A DNA stretch of 27,208 bases from Syntrophaceae bacterium UBA2188 (GTDB lineage: Bacteria; Desulfobacterota; BSN033; UBA1163). Both the position numbers and the translations under genes were made by a program. This document shows positions 1-7,211 of the stretch, in pieces. Position 1 is the stretch's first letter. Each line of letters begins with the position of its first letter. The stretch spans positions 7,143-34,350 of the forward strand of contig DCVM01000040.1 in the NCBI GenBank assembly GCA_002327985.1, read 5' to 3'. The notes beneath the pieces were generated by a model, which saw nothing but the letters and a program-made list of their open reading frames with translations, had not been told where the DNA came from and searched no databases.

Positions 1-7
1 GAAGTTT

Positions 8-553
8 ATGATTGATGAGATGGAGGTTTTAAAGATTGTTATAACCCGTTTAGAATCGGCTGGCCTTCATTATATGGTTACAGGCTCAATCGCCGCCAAT
101 TTTTATACTACGCCGAGGATGACCAGAGACATCGATATAGTGATTGAGCTGGGAGAGAAGGATATAGAGAAGTTTCAATCCCTCTTTTCTGGTGACTTCT
201 ATGTCGATCAGGAATCCCTAAGACATGCCTTTTATGACAAAGGAATTTTTAATATCATCCATACCGAAGGGATTGTAAAGGTAGACTTCATCGTCAGGAA
301 GGAAACGGAATACCGTAAATTGGAATTCGAACGAAGAAGAACCATCCTGTTTGAAGGGATAAGTCTTAATGTAACTTCACCCGAAGATCTTGTCCTCTCA
401 AAGCTCTATTGGGCGAAAGAGAGTCTTTCAGAAATCCAGCTTAGGGATGTAAGAAATCTTCTAAAAACGACCCCTGACATGGATTGGGGGTATGTCGAGG
501 AATGGGTAAAAAAACTGGGATTGGATGAGGTTTTTAAAGAGGCGAGGAAGTGA
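8..553 (+). CDS. Nucleotidyltransferase-fold protein (MNT / AbiEii / DUF6036-like)
   Basis: This 181-residue protein has the signature of a small polymerase-beta-type nucleotidyltransferase. A Gly26-Ser27 pair is followed by Asp41-Ile-Asp43 in the segment TRDIDIV, and a third acidic residue, Asp93, lies on a later strand (VKVDFIV). These are the G[S/G], DxD and third-Asp metal-ligand positions of the fold. Such stand-alone enzymes are often the nucleotidyltransferase half of toxin/antitoxin-like pairs that modify RNA or a partner protein. The substrate here cannot be read from sequence. The stop overlaps the next start by four bases (GTGA), so the two genes are probably translationally coupled. 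The ATG at 8 is used; Met5 at position 20 is an alternative, and any Shine-Dalgarno for the first ATG would lie at the window edge. Fold assignment is good, biological role is inference. Confidence 0.8.
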   Translation: MIDEMEVLKIVITRLESAGLHYMVTGSIAANFYTTPRMTRDIDIVIELGEKDIEKFQSLFSGDFYVDQESLRHAFYDKGIFNIIHTEGIVKVDFIVRKETEYRKLEFERRRTILFEGISLNVTSPEDLVLSKLYWAKESLSEIQLRDVRNLLKTTPDMDWGYVEEWVKKLGLDEVFKEARK

Positions 554-810
554 GAGATACCAGTCCGAAAATCGAAAGCCAGTTTGTAGAGATGACGATG
601 AAAAGAAGTGGCCAGGAGAGATTAAAAATGGGGTTTTCAATGTTTAACCTGGCCCGCAAGCAAGCGATCGCATCCATCAGAAGGAATAAACCTTCTATTA
701 GTACGGAGGAAATAAGGAAGGAACTATTTTCCCGTTTCTATGGAGAGGAATTCTCCCCTGAGGATCAGGAAAAAATTCTTAGGCAGATTGGAGGTCTTAG
801 CGAAGAATAA
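550..810 (+). CDS. Small conserved partner of the nucleotidyltransferase
   Basis: An 86-residue, charged, probably all-helical protein with a GTG start that overlaps the upstream stop in a GTGA arrangement. It carries a KRSGQERLKMGFSMF segment followed by an Arg/Lys-rich helix and an ELFSRFYGEEFS segment. I recognise this as a style of small hypothetical protein found beside stand-alone nucleotidyltransferase genes, but I cannot name a family with certainty. The tight overlap suggests the pair acts as a unit, by analogy with two-gene toxin/antitoxin modules. No DNA-binding motif is evident. Downstream the operon ends about 20 bases before the first REP palindrome. Confidence 0.65.
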   Translation: MRDTSPKIESQFVEMTMKRSGQERLKMGFSMFNLARKQAIASIRRNKPSISTEEIRKELFSRFYGEEFSPEDQEKILRQIGGLSEE

Positions 811-830
811 ACCTCCAGAGAGAAAAAGGG

Positions 831-850
831 GTCAAATCTTTTGATTTGAC
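831..850. repeat. REP palindrome, copy 1
   Basis: Perfect 8-base inverted arms GTCAAATC and GATTTGAC with a TTTT loop, preceded by GGG and followed by AAA. The same sequence recurs at 3431-3450 in the same orientation and at 1867-1886 inverted. The right arm plus the following A forms the hexamer TTGACA (846-851). Confidence 0.9.
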
Positions 851-874
851 AAATGGATTCCTATTTGGTATTAG
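846..874 (+). promoter_or_regulatory. Possible promoter of the transposase, -35 formed by the REP arm
   Basis: TTGACA (846-851) comes from the right arm of REP copy 1. A 17-base spacer then precedes TATTAG (869-874), a four-of-six match to the -10 consensus. Predicted initiation would fall near the ATG at 881, giving a leaderless or almost leaderless message, which fits the absence of a Shine-Dalgarno before that ATG. Prediction only. Confidence 0.4.
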
Positions 875-880
875 TTGGCC

Positions 881-1885
881 ATGGCGAGACAGTTAAGAGT
901 TGAATTTCGTGGTGCCCTTTATCATGTGTTAAGCAGAGGGAACGAGAGAAATCCCATCTTTAAAAATGATTCTGACAGGCAGTTGTTTGTCAAGACCTTG
1001 GAGGAGAGTGCTGAGCTTGCAGGGGTAGAGGTCATAGCCTATGTTCTGATGGATAATCATTATCACATGATCATAGGGACGCCCAATTCAAATCTAAGCC
1101 ATTTCATGGGGCATTTTGGTCTCACCTATACAGTGAGGTTTAATAAAAGACATGGTAGAAGTGGCCACCTATTTCAAGGCAGATTCAAAGCCGTTCTGAT
1201 TGAAGAAGACCCTTATCTTATGGTCCTGAGCAGGTATATCCATCTCAATCCCACAAGGACGAAAGGGTTGGTCGATACGAGAGCGGAAGAGAAGTGGAGA
1301 TATCTTAAACGTTATCCGTGGAGTACCCTTCCTGGTTATATAGATGAGAGGAAAAAGTTAAATTGGATTCGATACGAAAAGGTGATGAATTATTTTAGAG
1401 GAGAGAAAAGGTCATCCAGGGCAGCCTATAAAAGTTACGTGATGGAAGGGCTCAAGAGTACCCTTTCTAATCCTTTTGATGAAGTTAAAAGTCAGACGCT
1501 ATTAGGGAGCGAGGAGTTTGTTGAGAAGATAAGAAATTATTTCGATAGAGGGGAAAAGATAAGGGAGTTACCCGCTTTAAGGTCTTTAAAAAAGGTCTTA
1601 ACAATAGAAGAGGTTCTTACGGAGGTTGCCAATTATTTTTGTATAGGAAGAGAGAGACTTATCTCTAAGAGGGGCAAGGAGTTTAGACAAATAGCCATGG
1701 AGATGGCTTATAGGCACACAGGTAGTAGCCAGGAAAAGATCGGGAAGGCCTTTGGGGTAGACTATTCTACAGTGAGCCAGAATCGGGGGAGGTTGGGGGT
1801 TCGGCTTAAAGAGGATCGTAAATTATTAGGATCTTTTAAGGGGATCAGTGATCAATTGATCAATTTGTCAAATCGAAAGATTTGA
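881..1885 (+). CDS. REP-associated tyrosine transposase (Y1_Tnp) with DnaA-like C-terminal domain
   Basis: A 334-residue protein of the IS200-like Y1 transposase superfamily. The N-terminus (MARQLRVEFRGALYHVLSRG) is the standard opening of RAYT proteins. The metal-binding HUH motif is His60-Tyr61-His62 in DNHYHMII. The region RYIHLNP (from Arg118) with Tyr112 and Tyr119 just upstream and within it supplies catalytic tyrosine candidates. Residues about 235-310 resemble domain IV of DnaA, with a helix-turn-helix in GKAFGVDYSTVSQNRGRL, a known accessory domain in this branch. These enzymes make single-strand cuts at REP hairpins. The ATG at 881 is chosen over an in-frame TTG at 875 because it matches the family start. 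The stop codon TGA (1883-1885) lies inside the right REP palindrome. All motifs look intact, so the enzyme may be active. Confidence 0.9.
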   Translation: MARQLRVEFRGALYHVLSRGNERNPIFKNDSDRQLFVKTLEESAELAGVEVIAYVLMDNHYHMIIGTPNSNLSHFMGHFGLTYTVRFNKRHGRSGHLFQGRFKAVLIEEDPYLMVLSRYIHLNPTRTKGLVDTRAEEKWRYLKRYPWSTLPGYIDERKKLNWIRYEKVMNYFRGEKRSSRAAYKSYVMEGLKSTLSNPFDEVKSQTLLGSEEFVEKIRNYFDRGEKIRELPALRSLKKVLTIEEVLTEVANYFCIGRERLISKRGKEFRQIAMEMAYRHTGSSQEKIGKAFGVDYSTVSQNRGRLGVRLKEDRKLLGSFKGISDQLINLSNRKI

Positions 1886-1886
1886 C
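1867..1886. repeat. REP palindrome, copy 2 (inverted relative to copies 1 and 3)
   Basis: Arms GTCAAATC and GATTTGAC with a GAAA loop on the plus strand; read on the minus strand it is GGGTCAAATC, TTTC, GATTTGACAAA, matching copies 1 and 3 except for one loop base. The transposase stop codon is inside the right arm. Confidence 0.9.
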
Positions 1887-1899
1887 CCTCTCAACAGCT

Positions 1900-3444
1900 A
1901 TGCAAATTGCTCTTCAAGAATTGAGCTCTGGGGAAAGTTATCGGGTCAGCTTGCCATGTTTGGTTGGCCGCGGGATGGAGGTTGACCTGTCCCTTTCCGA
2001 TCCAACCCTTTCAAGGCGACACGCTCTCATCGGAGAAACAAACAACCAGTTGTGGATTCAGGACCTTCAAAGCTCCAATGGCGTTTTTATCAACGGCAAA
2101 AAGATCGACGACAAAACCTTTTTCAAACCGGGGGATTCAATCCAACTGGGCCAATTGAAGTTTCAGGTCTCCCAAGCCGAAGAGGGGGCGCTGGAACAGA
2201 CCGTCATCTTAAGCTCTCTTGACGCCAACGTGGCGTTTCCCTTAGATCATCAGAGGTTAGAATTGATCTACGATATCACCACCGAATTATCTGAAAATCA
2301 GGACCTGACTGCCTTGGGGGAAAAGATATTTTCAAGATTCAAGAAAATCTTCAACCAAGATCGAGGATATATCGCCTTATTCCAGGAGGATGGCTCTCTC
2401 AAACCGATATGCATGGACCCTGCTTTGAAATCGGTTCCAATCAGCCAAAGCATCCTCAACCGATTGTTTCAGAATGGGGAATCATTCCTGCTATCGGACG
2501 CAATGAGCGAAGTTTCCCTGAGGGAGCATGAAAGTGTCATCGGATTAAGGATTCGGTGCGCTTTATGTGCCCCCCTGATTTACCGCAATCAGATTTATGG
2601 TGTCATTTATATGGATCGCAACATCCCTGGAGCTTATCAGCAAGCCGATCTCACCCTCTTGAAAAGCATCGCCTCTATCCTTGCTCCCATTATCGAGAAC
2701 ACCAGGCTTTGGTCGGACCTGAAAAGGCAGTATTCCAGTGCGATGGAGAGCTTGAGGAAGACACAATCACGGTTGATTAATATGGAGCGGGCAGCGGCTT
2801 ATGGTCGCCTGGCCCAAGCCATGGCTCATGAGATCAGGAATCCGTTGATGGTCATAGGAGGTTTAGTCAGGAGGATAGCCCCATCCGAATTAGAAGGGAA
2901 GAAGAGCGATCAGTTTAAAGTGATCATGACCTCGGTAGAAAGGATTGAAATGGTCCTAAAGGAGGTGGACCATTTTGTGAGCCTTCCACCACCTCAAAGA
3001 AAGTTGGTCAAGATGGATCGGTTCATCCAAGGAGCCATCGAAGGCCATGATCTGGAATGGCAAAAGTTCGGCCTCCGTCCCCGTCTTTCTGTCAATACCC
3101 CCCATTTAATGATTCCCTTGGATTCTGATCTCTTTAATAAGGCCCTTTTTTTAATCTTTAAGGAAATCCTTGCAAGCGGTTTCCAAGCCTCCCATTTCAA
3201 CATCATTATGCAGGATTCGGATAATGAGCTTGAAATTCTCATCGGTGATACTGAAAATAGGCAATTCTGCGAACTTTTCGATTCTGAGTTACAGTGGAAG
3301 CCATCAACTCTTAGTCTCTATCTGAACGTTGCCCATAAAATTATATCGGACCACGGTGGAAAACTACTTTTAGATCCATCGGCACATTCCGTGTTTCCAA
3401 TGATTATCAAAATCCCAAGGGACATGAGGGGTCAAATCTTTTGA
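1900..3444 (+). CDS. FHA-GAF sensor histidine kinase with degenerate ATPase domain
   Basis: A soluble sensor kinase of 514 residues. An N-terminal FHA domain (about residues 12-90) has Gly-Arg, an SRRHALI phosphothreonine-binding segment and SSNGVFINGK, all intact. A GAF domain (about 125-275) follows, then a HisKA dimerisation helix with the phospho-acceptor His310 in AQAMAHEIRNPL. The C-terminal HATPase region is poorly conserved: the N-box reads ALFLIFKEILASGF and lacks both usual Asn residues, the DxGxG box is replaced by GDTENRQ, and the GLGL box reads TLSLYL. Trans-phosphorylation ability is therefore doubtful. The ATG at 1900 lies 11 bases after the RAYT unit and has no Shine-Dalgarno; an in-frame TTG at 1882 sits inside the REP and is less likely. 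The last residues (GQIF) and the stop are encoded by REP copy 3. No response regulator gene is adjacent. Confidence 0.85.
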   Translation: MQIALQELSSGESYRVSLPCLVGRGMEVDLSLSDPTLSRRHALIGETNNQLWIQDLQSSNGVFINGKKIDDKTFFKPGDSIQLGQLKFQVSQAEEGALEQTVILSSLDANVAFPLDHQRLELIYDITTELSENQDLTALGEKIFSRFKKIFNQDRGYIALFQEDGSLKPICMDPALKSVPISQSILNRLFQNGESFLLSDAMSEVSLREHESVIGLRIRCALCAPLIYRNQIYGVIYMDRNIPGAYQQADLTLLKSIASILAPIIENTRLWSDLKRQYSSAMESLRKTQSRLINMERAAAYGRLAQAMAHEIRNPLMVIGGLVRRIAPSELEGKKSDQFKVIMTSVERIEMVLKEVDHFVSLPPPQRKLVKMDRFIQGAIEGHDLEWQKFGLRPRLSVNTPHLMIPLDSDLFNKALFLIFKEILASGFQASHFNIIMQDSDNELEILIGDTENRQFCELFDSELQWKPSTLSLYLNVAHKIISDHGGKLLLDPSAHSVFPMIIKIPRDMRGQIF

Positions 3445-3450
3445 TTTGAC
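3431..3450. repeat. REP palindrome, copy 3
   Basis: Identical to copy 1, including the TTTT loop and the preceding GGG. It overlaps the 3' end of the histidine-kinase gene and supplies its TGA stop (3442-3444). The kinase gene is therefore bracketed by REP sequences. No T-tract follows, so it is not a standard terminator. Confidence 0.9.
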
Positions 3451-3549
3451 AAAAAGGAGGAATCCAGAAGCAGAGAAAATTAAAAGGATGTTTGAGTTAA
3501 GGGAAACGATAAAATTTTTGCATATATTTACATTATCTCCGATAAAGAA

Positions 3550-3578
3550 AATGTCATCTAACGAATTTCATTGACATT
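3550..3578. promoter_or_regulatory. Candidate operator dyad overlapping the -35 box
   Basis: AATGTCA (3550-3556) and TGACATT (3572-3578) form a perfect 7-base inverted repeat. The half-sites are 22 bases apart start to start, about two helical turns. The right half-site covers the -35 hexamer TTGACA (3571-3576), so a dimeric protein bound here could occlude RNA polymerase. Sequence pattern only; no regulator gene in the window can be tied to it. Confidence 0.4.
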
Positions 3579-3600
3579 ATGGCCATGATCTCAATATAAT
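3571..3600 (+). promoter_or_regulatory. Strong sigma-70-type promoter of the kinase/envelope operon
   Basis: TTGACA (3571-3576) and TATAAT (3595-3600) are both perfect consensus hexamers with an 18-base spacer. Initiation is expected near 3607, about 29 bases before the ATG at 3636. The 3445-3635 gap is otherwise AT-rich with no other supported feature. Confidence 0.75.
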
Positions 3601-3635
3601 TGGAAAAGTCAAATTTCTATTTGGATAGCGATTCT

Positions 3636-5273
3636 ATGACTTCCTTTCAACCCAAACGATTTGGCAAATACCTTCTCGTGGATAAACTTCCTCCTGGAGG
3701 AATGTCCCAACTCTTTAAAGCCAAGATCACTGGTGTTCAAGGTTTTGAGAAGCTCATTGCCATCAAGACCATCCTGCCCCATCTGTCGGGCGAAAAAGAA
3801 CTGATCACTTCATTTATCGACGAAGCCAAGCTCGCTGCTCTCCTCCATCATCAGAACATCGTCCAGATATACGATTTTGGAAGCATAGAGGATACTTACT
3901 TTATTTCAATGGAATACCTTTTTGGTCAGGACCTTCGATATCTATTAAGAAAATCCAAGGAAAAAGAACTCCCCCTCAGCCTCGAATTCGCCCTTTACAT
4001 TGCGTCACGAATCTGTGCTGGGTTGGATTACGCGCATAACCTAAAAGATTTTCAGGGAAGACCTCTTAGCCTCATCCATAGAGATATCAGCCCTCAAAAT
4101 ATTATTGTCACTCATGAAGGTGAGGTAAAGATTGTCGATTTCGGAATCGCCAAGGCCGCCCGTCGGACCACTGTCACCCAAGTAGGCATGATCAAAGGGA
4201 AAATAGCTTATATGTCTCCGGAACAGGCATCTGGTAAAAACATTGATCATCGTTCAGACATTTTTTCCACTGGAATACTCCTCTATGAGATGGTGACTGG
4301 CAAACAAATGTTTACAGGGGCAGATACCTTACAAGTCCTTGCTAAAGTGAGCAAAGCAGAATTTGAGCCTCCTGAGGTGGCTCAGAGCGGTCTGCCCTCC
4401 AAGGTCTATGATATTCTCCATAAGTCTCTCAAAAAAGAGAGTGAAGATCGTTATCAATCAAGTGGTGAAATGTTGGCCGATCTGGAAGAGTGCATGTTTC
4501 AGCTCAACATGAGGCCGACCAATCGTGGACTCTCCCAGTATATGAAGGAACTTTTTAAAGAAGAGATCGTCCTCGAAGGAGAAGCCATGAAGGAGGCGGT
4601 CTGCGTGACCGAAGAGGAAGAAACTCCACCCGAGCAAGCAGAAGAACCAGTAGAAAAATTGGAAGATGTAAAAGAGAGGCCCATTGAGAAACCCAAAACA
4701 AAGAAACACGGGCTCCTCTATGGAATCGTTGGAGCTGCATTGATCATCCTTGTGTTCTTTCTGGTTCTTTGGCTCAGAGGGAAACCTGTTCCACCACCCC
4801 CTCCTGATCCACGGCAGGAGGCAAGGACGTTACAAACCCAAGCCGAAGGGGTGATGGATAAGAATCCTGAGGAGGCAAAGTCTCTATTGCTCAAAGCCAT
4901 TCAATTTGATCCCAAAAGTGTGAATGGGCATTTTCAACTTGGCGTTGCCTATATGAAATTGAAGGATTATTCCAAAGCCATTGAGGCCTACCAGAAAACA
5001 GCAGATTTAGATCCTCATTTTCCGTCAACTTATTTTAATCTCGGTTATATTTATGCGATTCAGAAAGAATTTTCAAAAGCAGAAGAAATGTTTAACCGTG
5101 TCGTGAGCCTGAACCCTCCTTATCTTGATGAAGCACTTTTCAATCTTGGGATGGTTCAAGAGAAACTGGGGAAGAAGTCACAGAGCATCGAAAACCTTGA
5201 GCACGCCCTTTCGGTCAATCCCGGCAACGAGAGAGCGAAGGTTCTCCTTCAAAAATTAAGAGGGAAATCTTGA
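3636..5273 (+). CDS. Membrane Ser/Thr protein kinase with C-terminal TPR domain
   Basis: A 545-residue Hanks-type kinase. The glycine loop is KLPPGGMSQLF, the ATP lysine is Lys44 (AIKTI), the catalytic loop is HRDISPQN with Asp150, the metal-binding DFG starts at Asp168, and SPEQ marks the activation-segment end. All catalytic residues are present. The kinase domain ends near residue 290. A charged Glu/Lys/Pro-rich linker follows, then one transmembrane helix (about 360-381), a poly-Pro stretch, and about four TPR units (about 400-545). By family logic the kinase is cytoplasmic and the TPRs face the periplasm. The ATG at 3636 is used because an upstream in-frame TTG at 3600 is part of the -10 box and would not be transcribed. 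It is the first gene of a plus-strand operon and the only one there with a signalling output. Confidence 0.93.
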   Translation: MTSFQPKRFGKYLLVDKLPPGGMSQLFKAKITGVQGFEKLIAIKTILPHLSGEKELITSFIDEAKLAALLHHQNIVQIYDFGSIEDTYFISMEYLFGQDLRYLLRKSKEKELPLSLEFALYIASRICAGLDYAHNLKDFQGRPLSLIHRDISPQNIIVTHEGEVKIVDFGIAKAARRTTVTQVGMIKGKIAYMSPEQASGKNIDHRSDIFSTGILLYEMVTGKQMFTGADTLQVLAKVSKAEFEPPEVAQSGLPSKVYDILHKSLKKESEDRYQSSGEMLADLEECMFQLNMRPTNRGLSQYMKELFKEEIVLEGEAMKEAVCVTEEEETPPEQAEEPVEKLEDVKERPIEKPKTKKHGLLYGIVGAALIILVFFLVLWLRGKPVPPPPPDPRQEARTLQTQAEGVMDKNPEEAKSLLLKAIQFDPKSVNGHFQLGVAYMKLKDYSKAIEAYQKTADLDPHFPSTYFNLGYIYAIQKEFSKAEEMFNRVVSLNPPYLDEALFNLGMVQEKLGKKSQSIENLEHALSVNPGNERAKVLLQKLRGKS

Positions 5274-5281
5274 GGGAATGT

Positions 5282-5872
5282 ATGAAAGACTATCTTGGTT
5301 TTAAAATGGGTTGGTTGGCTTTTGTGCTCATCGCCGTGATCATCTCTACGGGTTGCCCTAAAAAAACCCATCCGCCGGAGGCTCCTCCCACTAAACCCTC
5401 AGAGGCACCCCCTGTTTCCACTGGTCCCAGGGAACCATCCCCTCCTTCCCCAAGGTCTGGGCCACCTTCGGTTGAGCCTGCACCGTTTCCAAGTGATGAA
5501 GGCCCTTCTTCTTATTCTCCTCCTCCTTCTCCTCCTACTGTAAAGCCTGCTCCACCCGGAGAGACTTATTTTACCCATACGATTAAATGGAGTGGCGAAA
5601 CATTATGGATGGTTGCTCTCTGGTATACCGGTCATCGCAGTCACTGGAAAGAAATTTCTGAGGCCATGACCCGGGTCAATCCGGATGTGAATATCCATGT
5701 CATTCGTATCGGAGATAAAATTCCTATTCCAGAAAGTTTGATGAAGACTCGGGAGCCTATGACAAAAGATTTTGTTGAAAGTTTCTACAAACCAAAGGAG
5801 CCTCCCAAGCCCACACCTCCTCAAGAACCTGATCTTTTTGGCCCGAAAGAAAGGCTTAAAAAGGAGCAGTAA
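5282..5872 (+). CDS. Lipoprotein with Pro-rich linker and LysM-like domain
   Basis: A 196-residue lipoprotein. Met1 to Gly24 is a signal peptide with lipobox ISTG-Cys25. Residues about 28-92 are extremely rich in Pro and Ser, a flexible spacer. Residues about 95-152 (THTIKWSGETLWMVALWYTG, then GDKIPIPESL) fit a LysM-like fold, including the characteristic GETL start and the IPIP end. LysM domains bind N-acetylglucosamine polymers such as peptidoglycan. The chosen ATG at 5282 has GAGG upstream; an in-frame TTG at 5270 overlaps the kinase stop. Eight bases separate it from the kinase gene, so the two are probably cotranscribed. It may anchor or present cell wall to the kinase's TPR domain; that link is inference. 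Confidence 0.82.
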   Translation: MKDYLGFKMGWLAFVLIAVIISTGCPKKTHPPEAPPTKPSEAPPVSTGPREPSPPSPRSGPPSVEPAPFPSDEGPSSYSPPPSPPTVKPAPPGETYFTHTIKWSGETLWMVALWYTGHRSHWKEISEAMTRVNPDVNIHVIRIGDKIPIPESLMKTREPMTKDFVESFYKPKEPPKPTPPQEPDLFGPKERLKKEQ

Positions 5873-5894
5873 TTCTTCAAGGATGGTTTTCCAA

Positions 5895-7211
5895 ATGGGT
5901 GATATGATATCTCCGATCCTGTCTCAAACCTCTCCTCCTGAAGAAAGAGATTCCTCTTCTCCCGGTTCTCTTTTTATTAGGTTCACTGCAATCATGGGAC
6001 TCCTCATCATTTCTATCCTTCTCTTCACCACATTCTTTTTCACGAAAAAGCAAGAAGATCTTCTCTTTCAGGAAAAAGTGAATAGCAGGAAAATGACACT
6101 CAGCCATTTTGCTCATCAGGCGATTTCGCCTCTTCTTGAAAATGATATTTTAAGCCTTAATCTGCTGATGAAAGAGGTGAAAGAGAGGAAGGAACTCCTT
6201 TATGGTGTCATTGTGGATCCAAAACAGATCATTAAGGCGCATACGGATCCTGCCAGGATCGGATTAAAATTCATGGAATTGGAAGATGCAGAAACCATCA
6301 CGAAAGATGGGAGAACCGTTTCCTCCACCTATCTTCTTCCTTCCGGGATACGCGTTTTGAACCTTTCTCAACCCATCCTGTTCGTCAATAAGAGCTTAGG
6401 TTCGATCCATCTTGGTTTCTCGCTGGATCTCATCAAAAATGAAATCAAGAAAGAAACCTCCTCTTGGTTAAAGACGCTCCTTCTCTTCAACCTGGTCGTC
6501 TTTATGATGGGGGCGGGTACGGTCCTTTTTTTCAACTGGAGAGTCAAGCATCCCTCTTCCAAAGGAATTTGGAGTCTTTGGGAAGGTAGAAAAGAAGAAA
6601 AGAAGCCGGGTTGGGATGACGCCTCCACATCCAAAACGTTGCGGGATCAGGCCACTATTGTCTATGCAGGAATTAAAGATTTGGCCTCTTACAACAATAT
6701 TAAGGATCCGGAAAAAATATTGGAAGATATTAATGAATGTCTCTCCATTGTGACCTTTAATATTTTAAAACATGGAGGCTACATCGCTAAAATCATGGGC
6801 GGTGCGGTCATTGGAGTGTTTAGAAGTTCTCCTCTCAAAAAAGACCATACGGTTAGAGCCATCAAATCGGCTGCGGCGATCCGCCAAAGTTTAAAAAATG
6901 CTAAAAATGGCAGCCAAAATCGACTTTTTGATAAAGTGGGGATCGGAATCACTTCTGGAATTATTTTATCGGGGCATACCGCTTTTTATCCAGAAAAAAA
7001 ATACGATTTTATCGGTGAGATCTTTAGGCTCACTAAATCTTTATATATGATGGCTGACCCTGGAGAGATCATCATGAGCAAGGACGTCTATCAAGCCGTC
7101 GAGAATTTGGTTACCGTAGAACCTCTTCCCCCTTTAGAGATGGTGCAGAAGAGAGAGGCATGGGAAAACTTTCGTTTATGCAATCTTACTGAGACAGAAA
7201 AATATGACTAA
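5895..7211 (+). CDS. Two-TM sensor with catalytically dead class III cyclase domain (pseudo-cyclase)
   Basis: A 438-residue membrane protein. TM1 is at about residues 29-49, an extracytoplasmic region of about 140 residues follows, and TM2 is at about 193-214. The C-terminal half (about 250-425) follows the class III nucleotidyl cyclase fold from start to end, including the region VGIGITSGIILSGH and a final GEIIMSKDVYQ. Both metal-binding Asp residues are lost: the usual FxDI reads VYAGIKDL (Gly259) and the usual GDA reads MGGAVIG (Gly303). The transition-state Asn/Arg segment is also altered (GEIFRLTKSL). It cannot be a normal cyclase and is better viewed as a binding or dimerisation domain. 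The ATG at 5895 has AAGGA about ten bases upstream; 5883 is an alternative. It overlaps the next gene by 8 bases. Confidence 0.82.
   Translation: MGDMISPILSQTSPPEERDSSSPGSLFIRFTAIMGLLIISILLFTTFFFTKKQEDLLFQEKVNSRKMTLSHFAHQAISPLLENDILSLNLLMKEVKERKELLYGVIVDPKQIIKAHTDPARIGLKFMELEDAETITKDGRTVSSTYLLPSGIRVLNLSQPILFVNKSLGSIHLGFSLDLIKNEIKKETSSWLKTLLLFNLVVFMMGAGTVLFFNWRVKHPSSKGIWSLWEGRKEEKKPGWDDASTSKTLRDQATIVYAGIKDLASYNNIKDPEKILEDINECLSIVTFNILKHGGYIAKIMGGAVIGVFRSSPLKKDHTVRAIKSAAAIRQSLKNAKNGSQNRLFDKVGIGITSGIILSGHTAFYPEKKYDFIGEIFRLTKSLYMMADPGEIIMSKDVYQAVENLVTVEPLPPLEMVQKREAWENFRLCNLTETEKYD

Larger units (their letters stand above)
828..1888 (+). mobile_element. RAYT transposase unit bounded by an inverted REP pair (REPtron-like)
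   Basis: The unit begins with GGGG followed by a perfect palindrome (831-850) and ends with the same palindrome in opposite orientation followed by CCC (1867-1888). One Y1-type transposase gene lies between. This is the arrangement known for REP-associated tyrosine transposases, which usually sit as single chromosomal copies flanked by the REP sequences they act on. No target-site duplication was found at the boundaries, as expected for this class. The right end lies only 11 bases before the ATG of the following histidine-kinase gene. Confidence 0.75.

Noticed and set aside
3431..3450. REP copy 3 as a rho-independent terminator for the histidine-kinase gene
   Set aside because: The stem has an AT-rich 8-base arm and is followed by A-rich rather than T-rich sequence on the plus strand.
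3488..3574. A 28-codon frame beginning at ATG 3488 in the gap before the kinase promoter
   Set aside because: Very short, AT-rich, only a weak AAAAGG upstream, and it runs into the promoter; nothing supports translation.
5895..7211. Active adenylate or diguanylate cyclase
   Set aside because: No GGDEF motif; class III metal Asp residues are both Gly, so an active enzyme is not supported.
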